This document shows, piece after piece, positions 51,081-59,273 of a stretch of DNA of 64,000 bases (positions are counted from its first letter, which is position 1; each line of letters begins with the position of its first letter). A program made the translations under genes and the position numbers. The notes beneath the pieces were generated by a model, which was given only the letters and a program-made list of their open reading frames with translations, did no database searches and was not told where the DNA came from. Origin of the DNA: an uncultured Bacteroidales bacterium (GTDB lineage: Bacteria > Bacteroidota > Bacteroidia > Bacteroidales > P3); contig CAJOEN010000012.1 of assembly GCA_905233475.1 (NCBI GenBank), positions 1-64,000 on the forward strand, read 5' to 3'.

Positions 51081-53009
51081 ATGAAGAAGGCAAGCCCTTG
51101 TAAATCACAGTTTTCGCATCTGTACTACCTGCTTTCGATGTATGGCGTGGGGATAGTGGCCTTTACGCTGTTCAGGGCTATCAACACTCTGGTTTTCTGT
51201 CTAAAAGCCGAACACACCGACTGGGGCTGGGACCTCGCGCGGGCCTTTTTTATGGGCTGGCGTTTCGATACGGTCATAAGCTGCTATATCCTCAGTCTGC
51301 CCTTGCTGTATCTGTCTGTGATAAAGTTGATTGGTGTCAAGCGCAAAGGCTTTTACCTCGGGGCACACGTTTTTGTGGCGGCGCTTTATCTGGTGTCGTT
51401 TTTCGCCTGTGCGGCGGATATACCGTATTTCAACTACTTTTTCACACGGCTCAACGTGTCGGCACTTGCGTGGATGGACTCCCTCGGCTTTGTAGTTAAG
51501 ATGATTGTCGAGGAGCCACGTTTTCTGCTTTATCTTGCTGTCTTTCTGGTTTTTGCAGTGGCCTACGTGCTGGTGATGCGTCGCCTTTACCGCAAGTTTC
51601 TCAAAGAGAGCGAGGGTAATGTCCAGTATTTCAAACAGATAGTCGTGGGGCTGCTTTTGGTGGGACTCTGTTTCTTGGGTATGCGCGGACGTATAGCCTT
51701 GAAAAGTCCCATCCGTGTGGGGACGGCCTATTTCTGCAACGACGCTTTCCTCAACCAGCTGGGGCTGAACCCGATGTACACTTTTTTCAACAGTATCAAG
51801 GAAAGCCGCAAAAACAAGGACATCCACCTTATCGACTCCGACGCTGCCGCCGACGTCTATGCCCGGCAGCTGGCCGACAACACCCTGTGCGATAGCAATA
51901 TAGTGCAGCTCCGCCCCAATACCAATGTGGTTGTGGTGATAATGGAGTCCATGGCCGCCTGCCGTCTGGGGCATTTCAATCCCGACCTTAACCTCTCGCC
52001 CTGCCTCGACACCATCGCGGCGCACGGCATGAGTTTCGAAAACGCCTACAGCGCGGGCATCCACACCTACAACGGTATCTACTCCACGCTCTTTTCGTTC
52101 CCTGCCGTGCTCGACCATCACAGCATGAAAAAGACCGACATTCCGGTGATGTGCGGAATGCCACATCATTTCAAGGCTCACGGCTATCATACCATGTATT
52201 TCACCACCCACGACGAGCAGTTCGACAATGTGGCGGGTTTTTTGTATGGTAATGATATAGAGAGGGTTGTGTCGCAGAAGGATTATCCCGTCAAGGAGGT
52301 GAAAAGCACCCTCGGCGTCCCCGACCACGTGCTTTTCGGCCATGTGGTGGAGGAGTTGGACAAACTGCCGACCGACAAGCCTTTCTTTGCCAGCGCTATG
52401 ACCGCCAGCTACCACAATCCTTTTATCCTGCCCGACGACATCGGGTGGAAACCCCGTTCCGAGAAGATGGAGGACAAAATGGTGGAGTACGCCGACTGGT
52501 CGATAGGGGAGTTTGTGCGCGCAGCCAAGGAAAAGCCGTGGTTTGCCAACACCCTGTTTGTTTTCGTCGCCGACCACGGAGTTTCGGGCAGCTCGCCCTA
52601 CGATATGTCGCTCAACTACCACCACATGCCGATGATTTTCTATTGTCCGTCGCAGATACAGCCGCAGACGCGCTCACAGCTCGCTTTGCAGATAGATGTC
52701 GGCCCCACCGTTTTGGGCATGCTTTTCCCCGACGACGACAACAACACCTTCGGCCTCGACTTGCAGCGACAGAGGCGGCAATACGCCTTTTTCAGTGCCG
52801 ATGACAAAATCGGGGTGCTCGACAGCGCCCGTTTTTACCGTTACAGAGTTGCCGACGCCAACGAGGCGTTGTATTTCTATCGCACCGAAGATGTTGAAAA
52901 CCATATAGATGCCGAACGCGCCAAAGCCGATGCCATGCGCGAGTACGGTTTCGGCATGATACAGCACGCTTTCGACCGCCTGAAAAACAAAAAGACCTCC
53001 TGCCGGTAG
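51081..53009 (+). CDS. LtaS-like membrane sulfatase / phosphotransferase
   Basis: 642 residues from ATG 51081 (a longer frame begins inside the preceding gene). Five membrane segments (about residues 15-40, 58-80, 88-112, 133-155, 185-205) carry a periplasmic alkaline-phosphatase-fold domain. NTNVVVVIMESMAACRLG (about 286-303) supplies the first metal Glu, AGIHTYNGIYSTL (about 325-337) the Thr nucleophile, and FVFVADHGVSG (about 500-510) the Asp-His metal pair. Relatives transfer glycerol-phosphate or phosphoethanolamine. Bacteroidota have no teichoic acid, so a lipid A or glycan phospho-transfer is more likely. Confidence 0.85.
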   Translation: MKKASPCKSQFSHLYYLLSMYGVGIVAFTLFRAINTLVFCLKAEHTDWGWDLARAFFMGWRFDTVISCYILSLPLLYLSVIKLIGVKRKGFYLGAHVFVAALYLVSFFACAADIPYFNYFFTRLNVSALAWMDSLGFVVKMIVEEPRFLLYLAVFLVFAVAYVLVMRRLYRKFLKESEGNVQYFKQIVVGLLLVGLCFLGMRGRIALKSPIRVGTAYFCNDAFLNQLGLNPMYTFFNSIKESRKNKDIHLIDSDAAADVYARQLADNTLCDSNIVQLRPNTNVVVVIMESMAACRLGHFNPDLNLSPCLDTIAAHGMSFENAYSAGIHTYNGIYSTLFSFPAVLDHHSMKKTDIPVMCGMPHHFKAHGYHTMYFTTHDEQFDNVAGFLYGNDIERVVSQKDYPVKEVKSTLGVPDHVLFGHVVEELDKLPTDKPFFASAMTASYHNPFILPDDIGWKPRSEKMEDKMVEYADWSIGEFVRAAKEKPWFANTLFVFVADHGVSGSSPYDMSLNYHHMPMIFYCPSQIQPQTRSQLALQIDVGPTVLGMLFPDDDNNTFGLDLQRQRRQYAFFSADDKIGVLDSARFYRYRVADANEALYFYRTEDVENHIDAERAKADAMREYGFGMIQHAFDRLKNKKTSCR

Positions 53010-53020
53010 GGAGGAGGGTG
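52983..53020 (+). terminator. Terminator-like hairpin overlapping the LtaS-like stop; repeated at 54374
   Basis: ACCTCC-tgccggtaggga-GGAGG begins inside the last codons of the LtaS-like gene. A 29-base run starting AAAAACAAAAAGACCTCCTG is identical to 54374-54402. Weaker stem than the second copy. Confidence 0.5.
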
Positions 53021-53079
53021 TAAAAATTTTTTGTTTCGATGTGCGAAACTATCTTATATTGAATGATTTAGGACAAAAA

Positions 53080-53110
53080 TTTGGCAGATTGAAATAAAAT
53101 CGTAACTTTG
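53080..53110 (+). promoter_or_regulatory. Promoter for the gene at 53220
   Basis: TTTG (53080-53083), 19-base spacer, TAACTTTG (53103-53110). Confidence 0.6.
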
Positions 53111-53194
53111 CAGTGTTGTTTTGTTCGTTATTTGTTTAACGGACTTCGCAAAAAATCGGATAAAATGACTATGAAATCAGAAATAATCTAAAAT

Positions 53195-53209
53195 TAGAAG
53201 TCCCCTAAA
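53195..53209 (-). repeat. Solo end of the mosaic repeat
   Basis: TAGAAGTCCCCTAAA is the exact reverse complement of the left end TTTAGGGGACTTCTA found in R1 and R3. No other part of the element is present; it sits 11 bases before the ATG at 53220. Confidence 0.6.
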
Positions 53210-53219
53210 AAATAAGCTA

Positions 53220-53729
53220 ATGAGAAATATTTGTTTAGTTTCAGTATTTATAATCTTTATTAGTGTTTTTTTCTCTTGCACACATAGAAAAACTGCAGCC
53301 GACTATATTAGATTAGGGGAAAGTTCTGAGCAATACAATTCTGTCAAAGAATATTATGATGACAGACCGAGTGTGATTGATACCACTTTTTTGCTCAAGT
53401 TTATGTTTTTAAATAATCCATATAACCTTGACGAAAAAAACATTATATCAATTTATTTGAATTCTGAATTAGTTTATAGAGGACCATTTAAAATGCTTAT
53501 TGATTTATATGGAAATTCCGATTTATTATTTAAGAAAAGAAATCAAATGATATTTTTCATGGAAATTCTTACTGATAAAACAAAAAAGACAATATGGGTA
53601 CATCAATTTAGTAGTAAAATGGTTTTCTCTTGGAATGAAAATTATAAGATTGTTTATTGTGGATTTTCACCAACTAATGAAGACGTAGAAAAAGTCTTCT
53701 TTATTCCACAATTAGAACCAATGCAATAA
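53220..53729 (+). CDS. AT-rich lipoprotein of unknown function
   Basis: 169 residues. Lipoprotein-type signal MRNICLVSVFIIFISVFFSC (Cys20). The mature part (DYIRLGESSEQYNSVKEYYD, later NLDEKNIISIYLNSELVYRG, then KTIWVHQFSSKMVFSWNENY) has no family that I recognise. Base composition is markedly more AT-rich than the flanking genes, which suggests acquisition. It lies between two copies of a terminator sequence (52983 and 54374), next to a solo repeat end. Confidence 0.6.
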   Translation: MRNICLVSVFIIFISVFFSCTHRKTAADYIRLGESSEQYNSVKEYYDDRPSVIDTTFLLKFMFLNNPYNLDEKNIISIYLNSELVYRGPFKMLIDLYGNSDLLFKKRNQMIFFMEILTDKTKKTIWVHQFSSKMVFSWNENYKIVYCGFSPTNEDVEKVFFIPQLEPMQ

Positions 53730-53968
53730 TAAATCAATAACGTTTTCCTACCTAAGGTAATTTTATAAATAACAATAGCTTTATACGTTCACGAGGTTGT
53801 TGATACTCCACCACAAAAAAACTAATGCAACACTGCACCGCCTGACACAAACGGCAACAGCCCCAACCAATCGATTTTTGTAAAAAAGTTGAAATAAAGA
53901 AAAAAAATTATTGGAGTCCAGTAAAAATAATGGTCTCGGTTAACGATTATGTTCTCCCTTTTTCTTTC

Positions 53969-54097
53969 TTTTTTCTTTCAAGAGAAAAAAGAAAGAAAAA
54001 AGTTCAAGAACATTTAATCCCTATCCAGCGCACTTGCCCCCGCTTCCCGGGTAAATGTTCGGCCCACCGCGCATTCGATTTTCTGCGAAAATCGTTA
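53969..54097 (+). repeat. Second repeat family, copy without module D
   Basis: TTTTTCTTTCAAGAGAAAAA then AAAAAAGTTCAAGAACATTT, TCCCTATCCAGCGCACTTGC, CGCTTCCCGGGTAAATGTTC and CGATTTTCTGCGAAAATCG form a block that parallels 27394-27580. The first run also matches 22175-22196. 53730-53968 shows only AT-rich sequence. Confidence 0.65.
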
Positions 54098-54162
54098 TGT
54101 TTAGAAAAACCGAATCCAAACCCAAGTGCGGCAGCCTAAAGGCATTGAGAAAAAAACGTTAA

Positions 54163-54255
54163 GATGAAGAAAAGTCCTGTGGACTTTTCGATAGCCGAAG
54201 GCGAAGAACATCTTTCTCCGCTACGCTATCGAAACATTCACTGAATGTTTCTTCA
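54163..54255 (+). repeat. Two facing module D hairpins
   Basis: On the minus strand CTATCGAAAAGTCCACAGGA and CTTTTCTTCAT (54163-54196), and on the plus strand CTATCGAAACATTCACTGAA then TGTTTCTTCAT (54226-54255). Both keep the CTATCGAAA...TTTCTTCAT flanks, each with its own self-complementary stem (GTCC/GGAC; ACATTC/GAATGT). CGATAGC/GCTATCG between them can close a larger hairpin. 54256-54373 shows nothing else. Confidence 0.75.
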
Positions 54256-54373
54256 TATTTCAAGACAAAAGAAACAGAAGAAGAGAGTTTAAAAAAGCAA
54301 TATTATTTCTGCTTTGTATTGTCTAACTTGTTGTTTAATTGTGAGTTGTGGTATTTGTTCAAAACCACTGTCC

Positions 54374-54411
54374 AAAAACAAAAAGACCTCCTGCCGGTAG
54401 GGTGGAGGTCT
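54374..54411 (-). terminator. Terminator of ssb
   Basis: AGACCTCC (54384-54391) and GGAGGTCT (54404-54411) pair perfectly; on the minus strand the stem is followed by a T-rich run (TTTTGTTTTT). Shares 29 identical bases with 52983-53011. Confidence 0.75.
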
Positions 54412-54437
54412 GAGGTTTTCTTACTTAAAAAGCTGCT

Positions 54438-54854
54438 TTAGAACGGCAGATTTTCCAGAGGTTCAGTCTCGTCGTTCAAAATTTTGTCTAAGGGCTGTTC
54501 TGCTTCCTGGTTGTTATCAGGATGGTTGCGGTTGGCCAGAACGGAGAAATTGTCGGCTACTACTTCCGTGATGTAGCGTTTGTTGCCGTCCTTGTCCTCC
54601 CACGAGCGGGTACGGAGTTTTCCTTCGATAAAAATCTGTGTGCCTTTTTTCAGAATTTTTTCGGCAATATCGGCTAAACCGCGCCAGCACACAATGTTGT
54701 GCCATTCGGTCTGCTCAATTTTTTGTCCCTCTTTGTTTTTGAAATATTCCGTGGTGGCTAATGGAAAAGTGGCTTTTTTCGCGGTTTCGAACGTGATGAT
54801 TTCGGGATCTTTGCCTAAATTTCCGATAAGGATAACTTTGTTTACTCCTGCCAT
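54438..54854 (-). CDS. ssb: Single-stranded DNA-binding protein
   Basis: 138 residues: one OB-fold domain (MAGVNKVILIGNLGKDPEI at the start, TEWHNIVCWRGLADIAEKIL and GTQIFIEGKLRTRSWEDKDG, about 48-95), then an acidic tail ending ENLPF, the interaction tip that recruits replication and repair proteins. Single gene followed by a strong terminator. Short for the family, so either the chromosomal ssb of a group with a short tail or a second paralogue. Confidence 0.93.
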   Translation of the reverse strand: MAGVNKVILIGNLGKDPEIITFETAKKATFPLATTEYFKNKEGQKIEQTEWHNIVCWRGLADIAEKILKKGTQIFIEGKLRTRSWEDKDGNKRYITEVVADNFSVLANRNHPDNNQEAEQPLDKILNDETEPLENLPF

Positions 54855-55114
54855 AGCTCTTTATTTTTTGGTTGATAATGAAATGTTTATACTTAATGAT
54901 TTTCGTCAGAGTTTTCCGAAAAAAAACTGAACAAAGTTATGTTTTTTTTTCTTAATAAGCAAACAAAAAAGAAAAATAAATGTAATATCCTGATTAATAA
55001 TGTGTTGTCAGGTGTTTTTTCGGGGGATGAGAATATGAAAAACAGAAAACTTTGTAGTGAAAAGCTCTCAAATCACATTGTTGTCGGATTTGTTTTTTTT
55101 GTAATATTGACCGT

Positions 55115-55993
55115 TTAAGGCAAATCGATATATCTGTTGGAGTAAACCACATCGGTGTCGTTATATCCCTCAATTACTAAGATGAGATTTGCCATTGGCG
55201 AACAGTTGGTGTTGTTGAAAGACAAAGTGCGGTTAATTTTGTCTTCACTTATTGTGGCGGAACCTTCTTTGAACCAAAAGCACGAGTGAGGTGCATAGTA
55301 GTGTCCTGATATGCTGAGACTTAGAAAATTTGTGTCTTGTGTTGCCGTTGATGTTCCCGATATATAAAACACATCGTCATAAATAGTGGCGGTAGTGTCT
55401 CCCGAAGTCATGTGATAAATTTTATTAGCTGAATATCTGAAACTTTTGCCGTCTTTTTTCGAGAAAATGATATTGTTTGTTACAAAATCGAAAAAGGGAC
55501 ATTGTTTTGTGAGGTAATTGTGCTTTCCGCGGTTGGCAAATTCTATCACCCCGTTGCAAGTCATCATTCCCGATAGGCGAAGCGATGTGGCTGTAATGGT
55601 TATGTTGGAGCCTGATTTATGCCATTCGTCGGTGAGGGTAATGCTAAGAATACCGCTACGTGTTCGCATATCGCCGATAGCGGTGTGCAGCAGGGTTGTG
55701 GTATCGGCAGTGCCAAAATCTATAGTTATTGTTCGGGGGTATGAAGTGTCCGATGTGGCTGTAACTATCGGGAAACCACCAATATTCCAAAGGGATGTGT
55801 CGCCTGCGAAATTCAAGGCTGTTATAAGCAGGTCGTGCGACATGGACTCGGCCTGACCCAATGACATTGGAAAACTGGATACCGAAGACGGATGGTAAGT
55901 AGTGGTGTCGATGGGCACGGTATCTTTGTCGGTGCAAGAATTTAGGAGAGCCAAAGCAAGCACGGCCATTGTTACAAATATCGTATTTTTCAT
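55115..55993 (-). CDS. Calycin-like lipoprotein of unknown function
   Basis: 292 residues with a lipoprotein signal (ALLNSC, Cys20). The mature part alternates hydrophobic and polar residues throughout with many Thr/Ser (TITIDFGTADTTTLLHTAIG, ILSITLTDEWHKSGSNITIT, GVIEFANRGKHNYLT), typical of secreted beta-rich proteins of the phylum. No family recognised. Divergent from gltX, with 135 bases between starts. The 260 bases between it and ssb are AT-rich without a clear feature. Confidence 0.65.
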   Translation of the reverse strand: MKNTIFVTMAVLALALLNSCTDKDTVPIDTTTYHPSSVSSFPMSLGQAESMSHDLLITALNFAGDTSLWNIGGFPIVTATSDTSYPRTITIDFGTADTTTLLHTAIGDMRTRSGILSITLTDEWHKSGSNITITATSLRLSGMMTCNGVIEFANRGKHNYLTKQCPFFDFVTNNIIFSKKDGKSFRYSANKIYHMTSGDTTATIYDDVFYISGTSTATQDTNFLSLSISGHYYAPHSCFWFKEGSATISEDKINRTLSFNNTNCSPMANLILVIEGYNDTDVVYSNRYIDLP

Positions 55994-56128
55994 AACTGAA
56001 TTGTTTTGAGTTGTAAAAAAAACGTAAAAGGTTTCGGGATATTGTGTGTCGGAAACTACAGTTTTCTTTTTTTCTTTACCACAATAAAAAAAAACTTTCG
56101 CCGTTGTATTGTGTTTAATGCTATAAAA

Positions 56129-57655
56129 ATGGAAAGAAAAATACGAGTACGATTTGCGCCAAGTCCCACAGGACCGCTACATATAGGCGGCGTGCGCACA
56201 GCCCTTTACAATTACTTTTTCGCCAAACAGCACGGTGGCGAAATGATACTGCGTATCGAAGATACCGACCAAACACGTTTTGTCCCGGGTGCCGAAGAAT
56301 ACATTATCGAAGCCCTGAAGTGGCTCGGAATCAAGTTCGACGAGGGCGTGGGCATTGGAGGCAACTACGGTCCATACCGCCAAAGCGAGCGCAAACCCAT
56401 GTACAAACAGTACGCCGACCAGCTTATAAACACGGGTTGGGCTTACTACGCTTTCGATAAACCAGAGGAACTTGACGCTAAGCGCAAAGAGTTCGAGGCA
56501 CAGAAAAAAACATTCCAGTACGACTGCAACACCCGTTCGGGAATGTGCAACTCGCTTACCCTGCCTGCCGTAGAGGTGGAACGGCGCATAAGTTCGGGAG
56601 AACCCTACGTAGTACGGTTTAAATTCCCTGCCGACACCGAAATACGTGTGCACGACCTGATACGTGGCGAGGTGAAGATGAACTCCAACCTTTTGGACGA
56701 CAAAGTTCTGTTCAAATCGGACGGAATGCCCACCTACCACCTTGCCAACATTGTGGATGACCACACTATGGAAATATCGCACGTGATACGCGGCGAGGAA
56801 TGGCTTCCCTCGGCGCCGTTGCATGTAATGCTGTACAAGGCTTTCGGTTGGGAAGACACTATGCCGCAGTTTGCCCATCTGCCACTGTTGCTAAAACCCG
56901 ATGGCAACGGCAAGCTCAGCAAACGCGACGGCGACCGCCTCGGTTTCCCTGTGTTCCCCCTCGAATGGCACGACCCAAAAACGGGCGAAGTATCGTCGGG
57001 CTACCGCGAAAAAGGCTATTTTCCTGAAGCAGTGGTGAATATCCTTGCTTTCCTCGGCTGGAATCCGGGTGTGGAACAAGAGATATTCAGCATAGACGAA
57101 TTAGTAAAAATTTTCTCATTGGACCGCATAAGCAAATCGGGAGCCAAATTCGATGTAGAAAAAGCCAAGTGGTTCAATCATAAATATATACAGGCAAAGT
57201 CCGATGAAGAAATCACAGCAATTTTCGAGAAAGACCTTGCTGAAAGGGGTATCAACGCAAAGCATGACTATGTTCTACAGGTTGTAGCCCTTATGAAGGA
57301 ACGCGTAAGTTTCGTGAGCGAGCTATGGGAGCAGACGACCTATTTCTTCCAAGCCCCGACGGAATACGACCCCGCAGTGATAAAAAAACGTTGGAAAGAA
57401 GATACTCCCGCGCATCTCACCGAGATCAGGAAAATTGTGGAGACTACTGCTTTCGAAAAACAGACTCTGCACGATGCCGTGATGGGTTACATACAAGGTA
57501 ATGAGTTGAACATGGGGCAGATAATGAACAGTTTCCGCCTCACCCTCGTGGGAGCCGCCAAAGGCCCCGACTTGTTCGAACTTATAAGCATGCTCGGAAA
57601 GGACGAAACCATAGCACGGCTACAAAAAGGAATTGAAACAATAAAACAAATTTAA
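56129..57655 (+). CDS. gltX: Glutamyl-tRNA synthetase
   Basis: 508 residues from ATG 56129 ([20 protein letters not shown]); 41 in-frame upstream residues are rejected as non-homologous. Class I motifs: HIGG at about 18-21 and [14 protein letters not shown] (about 258-271, the KMSKS equivalent), with [17 protein letters not shown] between. The C-terminal anticodon-binding helical domain ends at ETIKQI. It charges tRNA-Glu. The OmpH-like gene follows 13 bases later. Confidence 0.96.
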   Translation: MERKIRVRFAPSPTGPLHIGGVRTALYNYFFAKQHGGEMILRIEDTDQTRFVPGAEEYIIEALKWLGIKFDEGVGIGGNYGPYRQSERKPMYKQYADQLINTGWAYYAFDKPEELDAKRKEFEAQKKTFQYDCNTRSGMCNSLTLPAVEVERRISSGEPYVVRFKFPADTEIRVHDLIRGEVKMNSNLLDDKVLFKSDGMPTYHLANIVDDHTMEISHVIRGEEWLPSAPLHVMLYKAFGWEDTMPQFAHLPLLLKPDGNGKLSKRDGDRLGFPVFPLEWHDPKTGEVSSGYREKGYFPEAVVNILAFLGWNPGVEQEIFSIDELVKIFSLDRISKSGAKFDVEKAKWFNHKYIQAKSDEEITAIFEKDLAERGINAKHDYVLQVVALMKERVSFVSELWEQTTYFFQAPTEYDPAVIKKRWKEDTPAHLTEIRKIVETTAFEKQTLHDAVMGYIQGNELNMGQIMNSFRLTLVGAAKGPDLFELISMLGKDETIARLQKGIETIKQI

Positions 57656-57668
57656 AACAAAAATAACG

Positions 57669-58367
57669 ATGGAAGACAATCTGAATATCCAAAACGAGGA
57701 GCTGAACGAAAACTCCTGCTGCTCCAACAACAGCGAAAACAAGAAATGCAATTGTAAATGTTCCCAAACGGCTTTGAACATAGTGCTTTCAGTGGCAGTG
57801 ATAGTGCTTTTCATACTACATTTCAGCGGTTCCGGTTCCCAGTCGGGGCAATCAGGCAAAACTGCGGTAAATCCAACGGAAAGTATTACAGTGGGTTTTG
57901 TGGACACCGACTCGCTCATCGACCAGTACGAATATGCTATTGAGTTGAATAGCAAGATGAAACGTTATGCCAATATGGAGGCTAACTATAAAGCTCAAGC
58001 CACCAAGCTGCAAGAAGACTACAACAATTACCTGAAAACAGGTGCCAATATGACCCTCACCGACCAGAAAAAGAACGAGGAATCTCTGAAAAAACGTGCC
58101 TCCGACTTGGAATATCTTGAAAGCCAACTTGTTGCCGAACAGCAGAAATTGGAATCCGTAATCAATGTAGACCAAAAGAAGATGATAGAAGCCGTTTACG
58201 CTTTTATAAGGGACTACAATGCAAAAAACCAAAACTTCACCATAATACTAAAAAAATCTTTCTCCGAAAGTCCTGTGCTGTATATCGACAGCTCCCTCAA
58301 CATCACACGCGAAATAATTGACGGACTTAACGAGGAGTATCGCGAATACAAAAAATCGGGAAAATAA
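57669..58367 (+). CDS. OmpH/Skp-like protein with Cys-rich N-tail and membrane anchor
   Basis: 232 residues. Unusual for OmpH-like proteins, it has no cleavable signal. A cytosolic N-tail with five cysteines in 15 residues (NSCCSNNSENKKCNCKCS, Cys17-31) leads to one membrane helix (about 34-54), then a periplasmic Skp-like part: VGFVDTDSLIDQYEYAIELN (about 75-94), a long coiled coil (about 95-175) and the closing LKKSFSESPVLYIDSSLNIT. Skp binds unfolded outer-membrane proteins. Next gene 25 bases downstream also has a Cys cluster at a membrane segment. Confidence 0.82.
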   Translation: MEDNLNIQNEELNENSCCSNNSENKKCNCKCSQTALNIVLSVAVIVLFILHFSGSGSQSGQSGKTAVNPTESITVGFVDTDSLIDQYEYAIELNSKMKRYANMEANYKAQATKLQEDYNNYLKTGANMTLTDQKKNEESLKKRASDLEYLESQLVAEQQKLESVINVDQKKMIEAVYAFIRDYNAKNQNFTIILKKSFSESPVLYIDSSLNITREIIDGLNEEYREYKKSGK

Positions 58368-58392
58368 GATTCCAAATTTTGAAAAAATTGAT

Positions 58393-58998
58393 ATGAGAAA
58401 AACAAAATTTATCTTTACTTTGATAGCGGTGTTGGCCGCCACATTTCTTCCTTTTAGAGCCAGCGCACAGCAAAGCAATGTACCACAGGAAGTTGCAGAA
58501 GTTTTTTCCACCGCGGCCTCCATTGATGAGTTCGGAGTTTGGAGCCGTGTGCTTGATTCCGACGGAATGTTGTTGGGGTATGTGGCCTATTCCAAGCCCG
58601 CCAGCGACAACATTCAGGGCTTCAACGGTGAAACACCGCTGATAGTGGTGTTCGATGCTCAAAAGACCATACGTAAGGTTGCATTGCTCGACAACGATGA
58701 AACCCCACGCTTTGTAACACGTGTGGAAGAAAACGGATTTTTCGAAGCATGGAACGGGCTCTCCATCGAAGAGGCCTTGGAAAAGGAGGTGGATGCTGTA
58801 AGCGGGGCAACATTCACGTCCAACGGCGTGAAACAATCATTGCAGGCATGCCTGAAAAACATAAAGATGAATATGCCCTCCGACGGTGAGAGCTGTACAA
58901 ATTCCTGTTGCTGTTGCACATGGTGCATAGTTGGTGTAATTGTGCTTATAGCAATTGTGGTGTGTTCGGTACTGTTGGTGCGCCGCCGCCGCAAATAA
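58393..58998 (+). CDS. FMN-binding domain protein with Cys-cluster and C-terminal membrane anchor
   Basis: 201 residues from ATG 58393. Signal peptide to about residue 25 (FRASAQ), then an FMN-binding domain (about 45-155): YVAYSKPASDNIQGFNGETP and the flavinylation motif DAVSGAT (134-140), whose Thr is the residue joined to FMN by ApbE. The tail has a cluster SCTNSCCCCTWC (168-178) next to a membrane helix (about 178-197) and RRRRK. Similar domains serve in RnfG and NqrC; here a short stand-alone electron carrier is likely. A perfect hairpin terminator follows. Confidence 0.83.
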   Translation: MRKTKFIFTLIAVLAATFLPFRASAQQSNVPQEVAEVFSTAASIDEFGVWSRVLDSDGMLLGYVAYSKPASDNIQGFNGETPLIVVFDAQKTIRKVALLDNDETPRFVTRVEENGFFEAWNGLSIEEALEKEVDAVSGATFTSNGVKQSLQACLKNIKMNMPSDGESCTNSCCCCTWCIVGVIVLIAIVVCSVLLVRRRRK

Positions 58999-59012
58999 TG
59001 AAATCCAAGAAC

Positions 59013-59049
59013 TGTATTGAAGGCGTGTCGCGACACGCCTTCAATTTTT
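59013..59049 (+). terminator. Strong palindromic terminator
   Basis: ATTGAAGGCGTGTCG and CGACACGCCTTCAAT form a perfect 30-base palindrome (59013-59042) followed by a run of T. It ends the gltX-OmpH-FMN run. Its core GGCGTGTCG/CGACACGCC matches hairpin A of the mosaic repeats. Confidence 0.9.
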
Positions 59050-59250
59050 TTCCACAATCAAGCAAAAGCCGTCGATTTTTCCAACAACATATCGGGTATG
59101 AATATTTTTTGTGGAAAGTTGGCTCAGGAATTATCACTTCGGAATACGTAATGAAAAAATATCAACACATAATAATCTGTCAGCAAAATTTTTAGACACA
59201 GATACGTGGCGACATTGCGAAAAATATTATATCGGAGTAGATAAAAATCG

Positions 59251-59258
59251 TATCTTTG
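59251..59258 (+). promoter_or_regulatory. -7 promoter of recJ
   Basis: TATCTTTG followed by CACCTTTG, 15 bases before the ATG at 59274; the leader is very short. Confidence 0.7.
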
Positions 59259-59273
59259 CACCTTTGAAAAAAG

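Noticed and set aside
51201-52625. 474-codon minus-strand frame opposite the LtaS-like gene
   Set aside because: Antisense shadow with His/Val-rich composition; the plus strand has intact active-site motifs.
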